From: VFKU01 sp964620045
GTDB taxonomy: Bacteria > Hydrogenedentota > Hydrogenedentia > Hydrogenedentales > GCA-2746185
Assembly (NCBI GenBank): GCA_964620045.1
Contig: CAZUJL010000002.1
Coordinates: forward strand, 62,001 to 126,000
Reading direction: 5' to 3'
Length of the DNA stretch: 64,000 nucleotides
Under the pieces are notes generated by a model. The model saw nothing but the letters and a program-made list of their open reading frames with translations. It was not told where the DNA came from and made no database searches. Of the stretch, positions 24,742 to 33,179 are shown in pieces. Made by a program: the position numbers and the translations under genes. How positions within the stretch are numbered: the stretch's first letter is position 1; each line of letters opens with the position of its first letter.

Positions 24742-25452
24742 CTACCGGCGATCCATCACCAGCCGCAGGACGTACCAGAACAGCAGCATGACCGACGCGA
24801 ACAACGCGAGCGACGCGGCGACGTGCTGGTCGGTGCGGTACTCGTGCATGATTTTCGACGTGTCGTACAGGATGTAGGCGCACGCAAAAACGATCATGAT
24901 TGCGGTGAACGCAATGCCGAGCGAAAAGCCGAAGAGAATGCTGCACACGATGAAACCGAGCGCGGCGAACCCCGCGATGCCGAGGAACGGTCCGAGGAAC
25001 GAAAAGTTTTTGCGGGTCGCGATGACGATGGCCGTTAGGCCCGTGAACGCGCACAGCGTGATGATCGCCGCCGTGGGGATCACGGCCGGGCTCGCGTAAT
25101 TCCTGGCGATGTACAGCAGCGGAAGCAGAATGATGGCTTCCGCGACGACGTACAACGAAAGGCCCGCATACTGCATGGCGATGGAAGTGTCGCTCTGTGC
25201 CCAACGGTTCGCCAGGTAGCTGATCCCCATGAACGCGCCGAGCACGATGAGCCAGGAGTATTGACTCCTCGACAACAAGTCCATCATCTGGTCGCCAATG
25301 GGCAACCGCAGCAGCACGGCTTCGATCGCCACGAGCGCGGCCACGGCGCCGAAAAGATGCGAATAGGTCCTCAGGATGAACCCGGCGCGATCATCGGCGG
25401 CCGCCTGATCCACCATCGTGTATTCCTGCGGAATGTAGCGATCGGATTCCAT
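24742..25452 (-). CDS. Bax inhibitor-1/YccA family membrane protein
   Basis: A 236-residue protein with seven hydrophobic helices, starting after a 30-residue soluble N-terminus (FILRTYSHLFGAVAALVAIEA). The typical BI-1 block AYILYDTSKIMHEY with conserved Asp is near residues 185-200. Bacterial members are calcium or proton leak-type channels or modulators of FtsH-like proteolysis. Ribosome site GGGGAG upstream of the ATG. Between the thioredoxin-like and M23 genes, same strand. Confidence 0.9.
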   Translation of the reverse strand: MESDRYIPQEYTMVDQAAADDRAGFILRTYSHLFGAVAALVAIEAVLLRLPIGDQMMDLLSRSQYSWLIVLGAFMGISYLANRWAQSDTSIAMQYAGLSLYVVAEAIILLPLLYIARNYASPAVIPTAAIITLCAFTGLTAIVIATRKNFSFLGPFLGIAGFAALGFIVCSILFGFSLGIAFTAIMIVFACAYILYDTSKIMHEYRTDQHVAASLALFASVMLLFWYVLRLVMDRR

Positions 25453-25488
25453 CTTCTAATCTCCCCGTTGGGTTCGGACGCGAAAGCG

Positions 25489-26079
25489 TTATTCGTTCGA
25501 CTTGGCCGGCTCAGCCGGGGCCTGCGCGCGTTTCTCGCGGATTTCCGGCAGGTCGGCGAGCGTGCTTTGGATGATTGTATCCATAAAGGGGTTAAGCGGG
25601 TTGCCTATCCAAACCACCCGGCCGTTTCCATCCACCACGTAGGCCGTGGGCAGGGTTTCTTCGCGGCCAAACCCTTCAAAATACCGGCTCGCGGTGATCC
25701 GCGCGCGATCGAGCGCAATGGGATAGGTGATCTGATCGCCCATTTTCTCAAGATACGGGTCGACGACGTCTCTTCCTTCGTCGGAAATGCCAAGCACGAG
25801 CAGGCCTTGATCGCGATATTTTGCTTGTAACTCAGAAAGGTGCGGCGCCGTATACCGGCAGGGGCCGCACCACGTCGCCCAGAACTCGACCACAAACACA
25901 TGCTTCCCCGCGCTGTCCTCGATGACGACCGGATCGCCCTTGACGAAGTCGACGTTCAGCTCGGGGGCTTTATCCCCCAGCGAGCGCCACGCGCCCGTGG
26001 ATTCGGCGGCGTAGACGGCGCCAATTCCCACGCACACGAGCGAGAGGCTGAGGATTGCGAACCGCACGTATCGTCGCAT
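25489..26079 (-). CDS. TlpA-like membrane-anchored thioredoxin
   Basis: A 196-residue protein with an N-terminal signal anchor (VRFAILSLSLVCVGIGAVYA) and a thioredoxin domain with active site FWATWCGPCRYTAP (C-G-P-C) near residue 63. The cis-Pro block is EETLPTAYVVDGNGRVVWIG. It should act on disulfides of periplasmic proteins, for example in cytochrome c maturation. ATG at 26079 has AGGA eight bases upstream; a TTG one codon earlier is not needed. The C-terminal tail is charged and Ala/Pro-rich. Confidence 0.88.
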   Translation of the reverse strand: MRRYVRFAILSLSLVCVGIGAVYAAESTGAWRSLGDKAPELNVDFVKGDPVVIEDSAGKHVFVVEFWATWCGPCRYTAPHLSELQAKYRDQGLLVLGISDEGRDVVDPYLEKMGDQITYPIALDRARITASRYFEGFGREETLPTAYVVDGNGRVVWIGNPLNPFMDTIIQSTLADLPEIREKRAQAPAEPAKSNE

Positions 26080-26150
26080 CAATCAAATCCTGTGTGGACC
26101 GTACACTAAATACTAACATCTTGCCGGGGTATTCGTCGCGAGAAATCGGG

Positions 26151-26180
26151 TCGAAATCTAGGCAGCGAATTGGTTATTCT
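26151..26180 (+). promoter_or_regulatory. Candidate promoter of the SRP RNA gene
   Basis: TCGAAA (26151-26156), an 18-base spacer and TATTCT (26175-26180) end ten bases before the first pairing base of the RNA. The -35 match is poor. Confidence 0.35.
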
Positions 26181-26190
26181 GTATATGGCG

Positions 26191-26310
26191 CAGGGCCTGT
26201 GGTGCTGGGTCCTACTCAACGAGCCGCCGCCGAACCTGGTCAGGTCCGGAAGGAAGCAGCCATAGGTGCGCGTGCGCGTGTGCTGTAGGTTGCCTGGCTT
26301 GCCGGTCCTG
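26191..26310 (+). ncRNA. ffs: Signal recognition particle RNA (small 4.5S type)
   Basis: The diagnostic SRP domain IV sequence, GGTCAGGTCCGGAAGGAAGC and the following AGCC, lies at 26238-26261. It includes the GGAA tetraloop and the asymmetric loop that binds Ffh. Flanking sequence folds back on itself: CAGGGCC at 26191-26197 pairs with GGTCCTG at 26304-26310. The length of about 120 nt fits the small bacterial form without an Alu domain. It lies directly upstream of dnaX on the same strand, a common bacterial arrangement. The exact ends are estimated from pairing. Confidence 0.95.
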
Positions 26311-26397
26311 TTGCCATTCTAAATAATCGACCCCAAAGGGCTTCGCGGCCCCGAGGGACGCATATAGATCGCAGGCCATATTGAGGGTGCGGGGCGC

Positions 26398-27930
26398 ATG
26401 GCGGACGACCACTATCTTGTGCTGGCGCGGCGCTGGCGCCCGCAGAAGTTCGACGATGTCGTTGGCCAGGAACACATCACGCGGACGCTGCAGAACGCGA
26501 TTCGCGCCGGCCGCATCTATCACGCCTATTTGTTCGTCGGATCGCGCGGCATCGGCAAGACCACGTCGGCGCGCATCCTGGCGCGGTGCCTGAACTGCGT
26601 ATCCAGCGACGGCCCCACGCCGGAACCCTGCGGCAAATGTCCCAACTGCGTATCCATCACCGCCGGCAACAACATCGATGTGATCGAAATTGACGGTGCG
26701 TCGAACAACAGCGTCGAGGACGTGCGCCAGATTCGCGACAACGTGCGCATGATGCCGTCGTCGTCGCGCTACAAGATTTACGTGATCGACGAAGTGCACC
26801 AGTTGTCGACGGCGGCCTTCAACGCGCTGTTGAAGACCCTCGAAGAACCCCCGGCGCACGCCGTGTTCATTCTGGCGACGACCGAGTCGCACAAGATTCC
26901 CGCGACGATTATTTCGCGCTGCCAGCGGCTGGATTTCCGCCGCGTGGGGCTGGAGCAGCTCATGGAGTTGCTGCGCCGGATCGTGAAGGCCGAGAAGCGC
27001 ACGGCGACCGACGACGCGTTGTACGCAATCGCGCGCGCGGCGGACGGCGGCGTGCGCGATGCGGAGAGCATCCTCGATCAGTTGTTTTCGTATAGCGACG
27101 GCGAGATCACCTACAGCGACGTATACAGCGTACTGGGCTTGGTCGATTGGCGCGTGCTGCATGACCTGTGCGACGCGCTCGGCAACGAAGATGTCGTAAA
27201 GCTGCTGCGGATTGTCGAAGACGTGGTCGTCCACGGCAAGGACCTCTCGCAGTTCATGCAGGAAATCCTGCGGTACTTCCGCAATCTGCTCGTGCTGCGC
27301 AGCGGCGGCCCGACGGATCTGCTCGCGCTGCCGGAAAATGAAGTCGCCGAGATGCGTGCGCGCGCCGGCAAGTTCACGCTGATGCAGCTCGTGCGGCTGG
27401 TCGAGCAGTTTGCTGAACTCGCCACCAGTTTCGATTCGCAGATCGCGCAGCGCACCGCGCTCGAGGCGATGCTGATCCGCGTGTCCAAGCGCGGCGTCGA
27501 TGTCTCGGTCGAAAGCGTGCTGGAGAAGCTGGCGCTGCTGCGCGAAGGCGGCGCACCGGCGGCTGCCGCTCCGAAAACAACCTCCACGCCCGCGGCACCG
27601 TCCACACCGCCGCCGGCTTCCGCGTCCGCCGCGAAGGCGGCGCCCGCCAAAAAAAAAAGTGACCTGAGCGCCGCGCCGCCGGCATTTCGCGCCGTACCGG
27701 ACTTTGGCGCGCCCACGCCGGCCGCACCCAAGACCGAGGCTGCCGTCCCGAACGGCGGCGCGAAGGCCGCCGCCGCACGCATCGCGCCACGCGTTGCGAC
27801 GGAAGAAGCGCAGGGCGTGGTCGAAGATCCGCACGTCAAGCATGTGCTCGAAAAATTTCAGGGCAAGATCGTCGACGTGCGCAAACCGGCCTCGTCCGCG
27901 CAGTCGGAACCAACCGAATCTGCCGAATAA
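26398..27930 (+). CDS. dnaX: DNA polymerase III subunit tau/gamma
   Basis: A 510-residue clamp-loader ATPase. Walker A is GSRGIGKTTSAR near residue 47, the zinc module has four Cys (CLNCVSS.., PCGKCPNC) near 63-82, Walker B is DEVHQLS near 128, and sensor 1 is ATTESHK near 159. The C-terminus ends with the usual VLEKFQGKIVDVRK block. An Ala/Pro-rich linker (about 385-480) contains ten A in a row at 27649-27658. Slippage there in either direction gives a stop within three codons, so a shorter gamma-like form of about 420 residues is likely. Not followed by ybaB-recR. Confidence 0.96.
   Translation: MADDHYLVLARRWRPQKFDDVVGQEHITRTLQNAIRAGRIYHAYLFVGSRGIGKTTSARILARCLNCVSSDGPTPEPCGKCPNCVSITAGNNIDVIEIDGASNNSVEDVRQIRDNVRMMPSSSRYKIYVIDEVHQLSTAAFNALLKTLEEPPAHAVFILATTESHKIPATIISRCQRLDFRRVGLEQLMELLRRIVKAEKRTATDDALYAIARAADGGVRDAESILDQLFSYSDGEITYSDVYSVLGLVDWRVLHDLCDALGNEDVVKLLRIVEDVVVHGKDLSQFMQEILRYFRNLLVLRSGGPTDLLALPENEVAEMRARAGKFTLMQLVRLVEQFAELATSFDSQIAQRTALEAMLIRVSKRGVDVSVESVLEKLALLREGGAPAAAAPKTTSTPAAPSTPPPASASAAKAAPAKKKSDLSAAPPAFRAVPDFGAPTPAAPKTEAAVPNGGAKAAAARIAPRVATEEAQGVVEDPHVKHVLEKFQGKIVDVRKPASSAQSEPTESAE
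27649..27658 (+). promoter_or_regulatory. A10 slippage site inside dnaX
   Basis: Ten consecutive A encode Lys418-420 and the first base of Ser421. In the -1 frame the next codons are AAG TGA (stop at 27660-27662). In the +1 frame they are GTG ACC TGA (stop at 27665-27667). An AAGGCGG stretch lies about ten bases upstream and could act as a Shine-Dalgarno-like stimulator. Confidence 0.7.
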
Positions 27931-28044
27931 TCACGCGCCCGGCCGCGCCAGATGCGCGCCGTGGGCCAACTGTGCTAGGGTTTTACGCGTCTTCGGGGGC
28001 GAAGCGCACCGTCTGCGGTCGCGCATTTTTTAGGGGGCCCACCA

Positions 28045-30417
28045 GTGTCCGGCAAGAGCAGTTCGACGTCGTGGACGTTGATCTTGATGGCCACGCTGTT
28101 GTTCGGCGTGGCGTTCGGGTTCACCTTGGGCCGTGCCATCTACCTGCCCAAGCCCGGTGCCCCGCAATCTTCCCAGCAAGCAGCCGCCCCGCCGCAGACG
28201 ACACCCGATCCAGCCACATCCGCGCCGCAGCAGACCGCGCCCGCGGCGCAAACGAATCCTGTCACCACGCCGACGGTCCAGGCTACCCCCGCTTCGCTTC
28301 CTCCCGCCGCACCGGCAAACGGATACTGGGGCGCGCGCCATCTGTTTGTCGCCGTGAACGGCCAATGGCTCGCCGATTCGACCAAGGCCGTGCTGCGCGA
28401 AGTACGGCCCGGCGGTGTGTTGCTGCAGGACATCAACCTCAGCTCGCGCACGCAGACCTTCGCGCTCGTGAAGGAAATCAAAGCGGCGACCGGTCTGGGC
28501 GAAGGCCTCGGCGATCTGCCATTGATCGCAGTCGCGCAAGAAGGTGGCCCGCTCAATGTGCTCGGCGTGGATGAGGCGCCCAGCGCCCAGGCGCTCGGCG
28601 AGAATGGCGATCCGGAACTCGCGCGCAGCATCGGCCAGCGCTACGGCGAGGAATGTATCGGGCGCGGGATTGCGCTCGTGTTCGCGCCCGTGCTCGATGT
28701 GTACGAACCGGGCGCAATCAATCCCGGCTTTGCCGTGCGCGCATTCGGCACCGAGCACACGCAGGTCGCGCGCATGGCGCTCGCGATGGCGGATGGCCTG
28801 CGACAGGGCGGCGTGCTGCCGGTCGTCAAGCACTTCCCGGGATACGGCGCAGCGACCTACGGCTCCGATGGTTTGCTGGTCGCGTTGAACAAAGACGCGG
28901 CGGGCCTTGGCCGCTTGCTATATCCCTTCGATCAGGCGGTGCGCCGCGGTGTGCCGGGCATGCTCGTGGCGCACGTGGCGGTGCCCGCGCTCGATCCTGA
29001 AGACCCGCGCCGTTCGGCCGCGTTGTCTCCCGTGCTCGTGGGCGAGTTGCTGCGTGCGCGCTGGGGATACGACGGCGTGATCGTGGCCGACGACGTCGCG
29101 ATGAATTCGATGACGCGCGCCATGGGCGCCGAGCAGGCCGCCGTGAAAGCGCTCGCGGCCGGGTGCGACGCGGTCGTGATGCTCGATCCGGATCCCGCAA
29201 AAATCCGCGCCGTGCATGCCGCGATCGCGCAGGCTGTTCAAGACGGCACGCTGTCGCGTGAGAAATTGCAGCAGAGTGTCGCGCGGCTCGAACGCTGGCA
29301 GCAGGCGATTGGCAATCTGAATCCCATCAAGCCGAGTGATGAAGTCGAGCGCGTCGCGGCCGCCGTTCCGCCGCCCAACGTTGCCGAAGTCACATTGCCC
29401 GCCGCACCGCCGCCGCGCGGTCAGGAGGCTCCGCAACCCAAGGCCCAAGAACCAGCGCCGGCCGCGACCGAACAGATTGCAGCGCCTGTGGAGACGGCAA
29501 CGACCACGCCGGCGGTAAGCGCGCCGGAACCGGAATCCGCACCACAGCAGCCCGCGCCGCAGGAAGCCATTCCGCCGCCCGCGCCCGTGGTCGAAGAAGG
29601 CAAGAGTCGCATCGAGCACACGGTGCGCGAGGGCGAGGATCTCGCCGCGATCGCGCAGGTGTATTCGGTGAGTGTGGATGACCTCGTGAAGTGGAATGCG
29701 CTGGCGTCGCCGACGGCCGCGCCGGGCGCAAAACTGACCGTATTTCTCGACGATTCGGCAAAACCGGCTGTGCCGCCGCCTGCGGAAAAAGTCGCCGCGG
29801 CGGTCGCTACATCTCCGCCGGCCGAAGCCGCCACCGAAGCGGCACCGCAGGCCGCGCCCGACGACGCGAACGGACTCGGTGCGAAGCTGGTCTATACGGT
29901 CGCCGAGGGAGACACGCTGGACACGATCGCGGAGAAGTATCACGTCGCAAAGGCCGACATCGAGCGGTGGAACGGACTTGAATCCGGCACCGTGGACGCA
30001 GGCCGCACGTTAACGCTTTTCTTGGGGGCAACGCCCGCTCCGGTGGAATCCACGCCAGAGGACAACAAGTCTGCACCGGCTGCACCCGCGGCCCAGGAAT
30101 CCGCATCCACCGAAACGACCCCCGCGACCGAAACCGCTGCAGCGGCGAACACAACGCCTGAGCCGACTCCTGCGCCTGCTGAAGCACCGAAGGTCGAAGA
30201 GGCGCTGCCCCCTCCACCGAACATCCCGACGGAGGATTACGTCGTGCAGCCTGGCGACACCATCAGCAAGATCGCGCGGCAGTTCAAGACCACGCGCGAG
30301 ACCGTGCTCCGATTGAACGGCCTGAAAGACGCGAACGCGATTAAAGGCGGGCAGAAGCTTAAGGTGCCGAAGATCGAGTCCGAAGCGCCTGCCGAACCCG
30401 CGCCCGCCGCGCCGTAA
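28045..30417 (+). CDS. Envelope-anchored GH3 (NagZ-like) domain with three LysM repeats
   Basis: A 790-residue protein. An N-terminal membrane anchor (TLILMATLLFGVAFGFTLG) is followed by a Pro/Ala/Gln linker, a glycoside hydrolase family 3 domain (about 90-430), a second Pro/Ala-rich linker, and LysM repeats near 524, 616 and 730. GH3 blocks present: AQEGGPLNVL, KHFPGYGAATYG, and VADDVAM with the nucleophile Asp near 350. NagZ-type enzymes have KHFPGHG and a D-x-H acid/base dyad; both His are missing here. It may bind peptidoglycan rather than cleave N-acetylglucosamine. GTG start. Confidence 0.75.
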   Translation: MSGKSSSTSWTLILMATLLFGVAFGFTLGRAIYLPKPGAPQSSQQAAAPPQTTPDPATSAPQQTAPAAQTNPVTTPTVQATPASLPPAAPANGYWGARHLFVAVNGQWLADSTKAVLREVRPGGVLLQDINLSSRTQTFALVKEIKAATGLGEGLGDLPLIAVAQEGGPLNVLGVDEAPSAQALGENGDPELARSIGQRYGEECIGRGIALVFAPVLDVYEPGAINPGFAVRAFGTEHTQVARMALAMADGLRQGGVLPVVKHFPGYGAATYGSDGLLVALNKDAAGLGRLLYPFDQAVRRGVPGMLVAHVAVPALDPEDPRRSAALSPVLVGELLRARWGYDGVIVADDVAMNSMTRAMGAEQAAVKALAAGCDAVVMLDPDPAKIRAVHAAIAQAVQDGTLSREKLQQSVARLERWQQAIGNLNPIKPSDEVERVAAAVPPPNVAEVTLPAAPPPRGQEAPQPKAQEPAPAATEQIAAPVETATTTPAVSAPEPESAPQQPAPQEAIPPPAPVVEEGKSRIEHTVREGEDLAAIAQVYSVSVDDLVKWNALASPTAAPGAKLTVFLDDSAKPAVPPPAEKVAAAVATSPPAEAATEAAPQAAPDDANGLGAKLVYTVAEGDTLDTIAEKYHVAKADIERWNGLESGTVDAGRTLTLFLGATPAPVESTPEDNKSAPAAPAAQESASTETTPATETAAAANTTPEPTPAPAEAPKVEEALPPPPNIPTEDYVVQPGDTISKIARQFKTTRETVLRLNGLKDANAIKGGQKLKVPKIESEAPAEPAPAAP

Positions 30418-30513
30418 TCCTCGGCGCGCGCCATTGATTCATACCGGATCGCCCCGTATCCTGTGCGTTCTTGCCTTGGGTCACACCAAAAATCACAGGA
30501 AGGACAGCGTCAC

Positions 30514-31281
30514 ATGCCGATAGCGGATTTCAGTTTGAAGGGCCGGGTTGCGGTGGTCACGGGCGCGAGCCGCGGCATTGGCGAAGCGATCGCGCGCAGC
30601 CTGGCGGAGAATGGCGCCGATGTCGTGATCGCCGCGCGCAAGCAGGAATCTCTGGAAGGCGTCGCGGCGGCCATCCGCAAGGACTTCGGCGTGAAGTGCC
30701 TGCCGCTCGCGTGCCACACGGGCGATGCGAATGCGATCGCGGCTATGTTCGACAAGGTGAAGGCCGAGTTTGGCCGCTGCGACGTGCTCGTGAACAACGC
30801 GGCGACGAACCCTTACTTCGGCCCCGCGATCAATATGGAGCTGCCCGCCTTCGACAAGACCTTCGAAGTGAACGTGCGCGGGTATTTCGTGGCCTCGCAA
30901 TGCGCCGCGCGCCTCATGGTGGCGCAGGGCAAAGGCTCGATCATCAACGTGGCCTCGATCGCGGGCATCTCGCCCGGCGCGATGCAGGTCGTCTACAGCA
31001 TGACCAAGGCCGCCGTGATCAACATGACCAAGGGCATGGCGAAGGAATTGGGATCGAGCAACGTGCGCGTGAACGCGATCTGCCCCGGCGTGGTGGAGAC
31101 GAAGTTCGCCGCGGTGCTGATCAATACGCCGGAAATATACGACCAGTTCATCCACCAGATTCCGCTCGCGCGCCACGCGCAGCCCTCCGAAATGGCCGGG
31201 CTGGCGGTGTATCTCGCATCGGATGCCAGCAGCTACACGACCGGCGCCGCGTTTGTGTCCGACGGCGGCATGACGGCCTGA
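30514..31281 (+). CDS. Short-chain dehydrogenase/reductase
   Basis: A 255-residue classical SDR. The NAD(P)-binding motif is TGASRGIG (residues 16-23), the NNA structural motif is at 94-96, and the catalytic Ser148, Tyr161 and Lys165 are present (NVASIAGISP, YSMTK). The C-terminus has ASDASSYTTGAAFVSDGGMT. ATG at 30514 was chosen because AGGAAGGAC lies just upstream and the preceding in-frame residues do not fit the family. The oxidised or reduced substrate cannot be inferred; it is monocistronic by spacing. Confidence 0.92.
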   Translation: MPIADFSLKGRVAVVTGASRGIGEAIARSLAENGADVVIAARKQESLEGVAAAIRKDFGVKCLPLACHTGDANAIAAMFDKVKAEFGRCDVLVNNAATNPYFGPAINMELPAFDKTFEVNVRGYFVASQCAARLMVAQGKGSIINVASIAGISPGAMQVVYSMTKAAVINMTKGMAKELGSSNVRVNAICPGVVETKFAAVLINTPEIYDQFIHQIPLARHAQPSEMAGLAVYLASDASSYTTGAAFVSDGGMTA

Positions 31282-31337
31282 GTTAAGGAACGCAATCAGC
31301 CGCAGGTGTTGAGGCGCGCCGGATCAGCGCGCTACGG

Positions 31338-31366
31338 TTGATCGCGGGTAGTGCATGCACTACGAT
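31338..31366 (+). promoter_or_regulatory. Promoter with a 16-bp perfect palindrome ahead of tpx
   Basis: TTGATC (31338-31343), a 17-bp spacer and TACGAT (31361-31366) form a plausible promoter. The palindrome GTAGTGCATGCACTAC (31348-31363) fills the spacer and enters the -10 box, the position of a repressor operator. Confidence 0.55.
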
Positions 31367-31439
31367 GAGATCAGTTTCTTGATGGCAACCCAATCGTCCG
31401 GCATGGCCGTAGACGTAACCGAAATTGGAGGATAGTGAC

Positions 31440-31937
31440 ATGGGTCGGCAAACAACATTGCGAGGCAATCCGCTTCCACTCGAAGGTTCGGAAGTAAAAG
31501 TGGGCGACGCCGCGCCGGATGCGACGCTGGCGAAGAGCCTGGTGGACGAAGTACAACTCAACTCGTTCAAGGGCAAGCGCGTGATCAGCGTGGTGCCGTC
31601 GGTGGATACGCCGGTCTGCGCGCTGCAGACCAAGCGCTTCAACGAAGAGGCAGGCAAGCTCGCCGACGTGACCTTCATCACCATCAGCGCGGACCTGCCG
31701 ATGGCGCAGGGTCGTTTCTGTGGCGCGGAAGGCATCAACAAAGAGCGCCTGATCTTCCTGAGCGATCACCGCTCGATGGATTTCGGCAAGAAGTACGGCA
31801 CCATGGTGTCGCCGCTGCGCATCGAAAGCCGCGCCGTGTTTGTCGTGGGCGACGACAACAAAGTGAAATACGCTGAATACGTTCCGGAAATCGCGAATCA
31901 TCCGAACTACGACGCTGTACTGGCCGCGCTGAAATAA
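31440..31937 (+). CDS. tpx: Thiol peroxidase (atypical 2-Cys peroxiredoxin)
   Basis: A 165-residue Tpx that reduces hydrogen peroxide and organic peroxides using thioredoxin. The peroxidatic Cys60 is in VPSVDTPVCALQTKRF, and the resolving Cys94 in MAQGRFCGAEG; both match the E. coli Tpx positions within one residue. The start is set by GGAGGA upstream of ATG 31440. It is followed 30 bases later by a ferritin gene, and both lie behind the palindrome-bearing promoter. Confidence 0.96.
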   Translation: MGRQTTLRGNPLPLEGSEVKVGDAAPDATLAKSLVDEVQLNSFKGKRVISVVPSVDTPVCALQTKRFNEEAGKLADVTFITISADLPMAQGRFCGAEGINKERLIFLSDHRSMDFGKKYGTMVSPLRIESRAVFVVGDDNKVKYAEYVPEIANHPNYDAVLAALK

Positions 31938-31967
31938 TCGCGGAACCGGGGCAACCGGAGGGGAACC

Positions 31968-32480
31968 ATGCTGAAAGACAAAGTGTTGGCCAAGATCAAT
32001 GACCAGTTGAACCACGAATTGGCCGCGGCGTATCTGTATTACTCGATGGCTGCGTACTTCGAGTCGATCAACCTCAAAGGGTTTGCGAACTGGATGATCA
32101 TCCAGGCGCAGGAAGAACTGACGCACTCGCACCGGTTGTTTGGGTACATCATCAACCGGCAGTCCTGCCCGCGATTGCTGGCCGTCGAAGCGCCGAAGCA
32201 CGAATGGAAGTCGCCGCTGGACGCCATAAAAGACGCCTACAAGCACGAGTGCAAAGTCTCGGAAATGATCAACGAGTGCGTGGGCGTCGCGATCAAGGAA
32301 GGCGACCACATGACCAACACGATGTTGCAGTGGTTCGTCAACGAGCAGGTGGAAGAAGAAGCCGCGGCGGACGACGTTGTGCAGAAGTTGAAATTGATCG
32401 GCGATAACTCGGGCGCGCTGTTTCTGCTGGACAACGAATTGGCCAAGCGGACACTCGCGCCGGAGGGTGAGGCGGATTGA
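31968..32480 (+). CDS. Bacterial non-heme ferritin
   Basis: A 170-residue four-helix ferritin that oxidises and stores iron in a 24-mer shell. Ferroxidase ligands are visible: Glu17 and Tyr24 in helix A, Glu49 and His52 in AQEELTHSH, and the helix D block QWFVNEQVEEEA. No heme-binding Met typical of bacterioferritin is seen at the usual place. Closest to FtnA-type proteins by the blocks. GGAGG upstream of ATG. With tpx it forms a two-gene oxidative-stress and iron unit. Confidence 0.94.
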   Translation: MLKDKVLAKINDQLNHELAAAYLYYSMAAYFESINLKGFANWMIIQAQEELTHSHRLFGYIINRQSCPRLLAVEAPKHEWKSPLDAIKDAYKHECKVSEMINECVGVAIKEGDHMTNTMLQWFVNEQVEEEAAADDVVQKLKLIGDNSGALFLLDNELAKRTLAPEGEAD

Positions 32481-32502
32481 ATAGCGCGGGTACTGTTCTA
32501 AA

Positions 32503-32532
32503 TTGACAGAATCGTAAAAGCCGCTATACAAT
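32503..32532 (+). promoter_or_regulatory. Strong sigma-70 promoter of the pseudopilin operon
   Basis: TTGACA (32503-32508), an 18-bp spacer and TACAAT (32527-32532) match the consensus at 11 of 12 positions. A leader of about 150 bases follows. It contains a hairpin, CGGCGCG (32605-32611) with CGCGCCG (32618-32624). Confidence 0.75.
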
Positions 32533-32681
32533 CAATTCAGGCTCAGCATAAGACCCAAGCTTCCTGGCACTATTGGGGTGTGTCACAGGGGGAGCGGGGG
32601 AGGACGGCGCGCCTCGTCGCGCCGACCAGCGGAAGGGAGAGCGGCTGCTTGCCACTCGTGGGGTCAGGGGCGTCTCGATGT

Positions 32682-33179
32682 GTGCGCCGGCGCGCAGGCT
32701 TTACGCTGCTCGAACTGCTCACCGCGCTTATTGTGCTTGGCATCGCATCCACGGTGCTGCTCAAAATGTTCGTGAGCAGCCAGTCGCTCGCCAAGTCCGC
32801 GCGCTCGCATGAAATCGCCGGCGAACTCGCGCAGGAATACCTCACGCTGATTGAATCCCGGCCCGACCTCTTCGTGTGGCCGGACTTCACCGACAGCCAA
32901 CCCGGCACCGCGCAGGCGCTCAAGCCGCGCGACGGCGGTCCGGTGGCCGCATTGACGACCGATCCCCCCGCAGCCTTACCGCTGACGCGCCGTGCGCACG
33001 ATCGCGAGGCCGATACCTATCGCGACTTCACGTGGAGCGCGGAGGCGATTGCACCGGCGGCGGACGCGCAGTACGTGGCCGTGACGGTACAGGTGGCTTG
33101 GGAGCTTGAAGGCCGCGTGCGCCAATTCACGATGGGCTCGGTGGTGCCGCGCGCGGCTACGGAAGGATCCGGCCAATGA
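32682..33179 (+). CDS. GspI-like minor pseudopilin
   Basis: A prepilin-type protein of about 165 residues. The short basic leader RRRAG is followed by FTLLELLTALIVLGIASTVLL, the N-methylation site and the hydrophobic helix with the required Glu at +5. The frame is open back to a GTG at 32580, but that would give an unusually long 40-residue leader. GTG at 32682 gives a normal leader and is preferred, without certainty. It is the first gene of the operon GspI-GspJ-GspK-GspF. Cleaved by a prepilin peptidase not in the window. Confidence 0.75.
   Translation: MRRRAGFTLLELLTALIVLGIASTVLLKMFVSSQSLAKSARSHEIAGELAQEYLTLIESRPDLFVWPDFTDSQPGTAQALKPRDGGPVAALTTDPPAALPLTRRAHDREADTYRDFTWSAEAIAPAADAQYVAVTVQVAWELEGRVRQFTMGSVVPRAATEGSGQ

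Noticed and set aside
26212..27843. Open frame of about 543 codons on the minus strand across the SRP RNA and dnaX
   Set aside because: It overlaps two certain genes and is Arg/Gly-rich low-complexity sequence.
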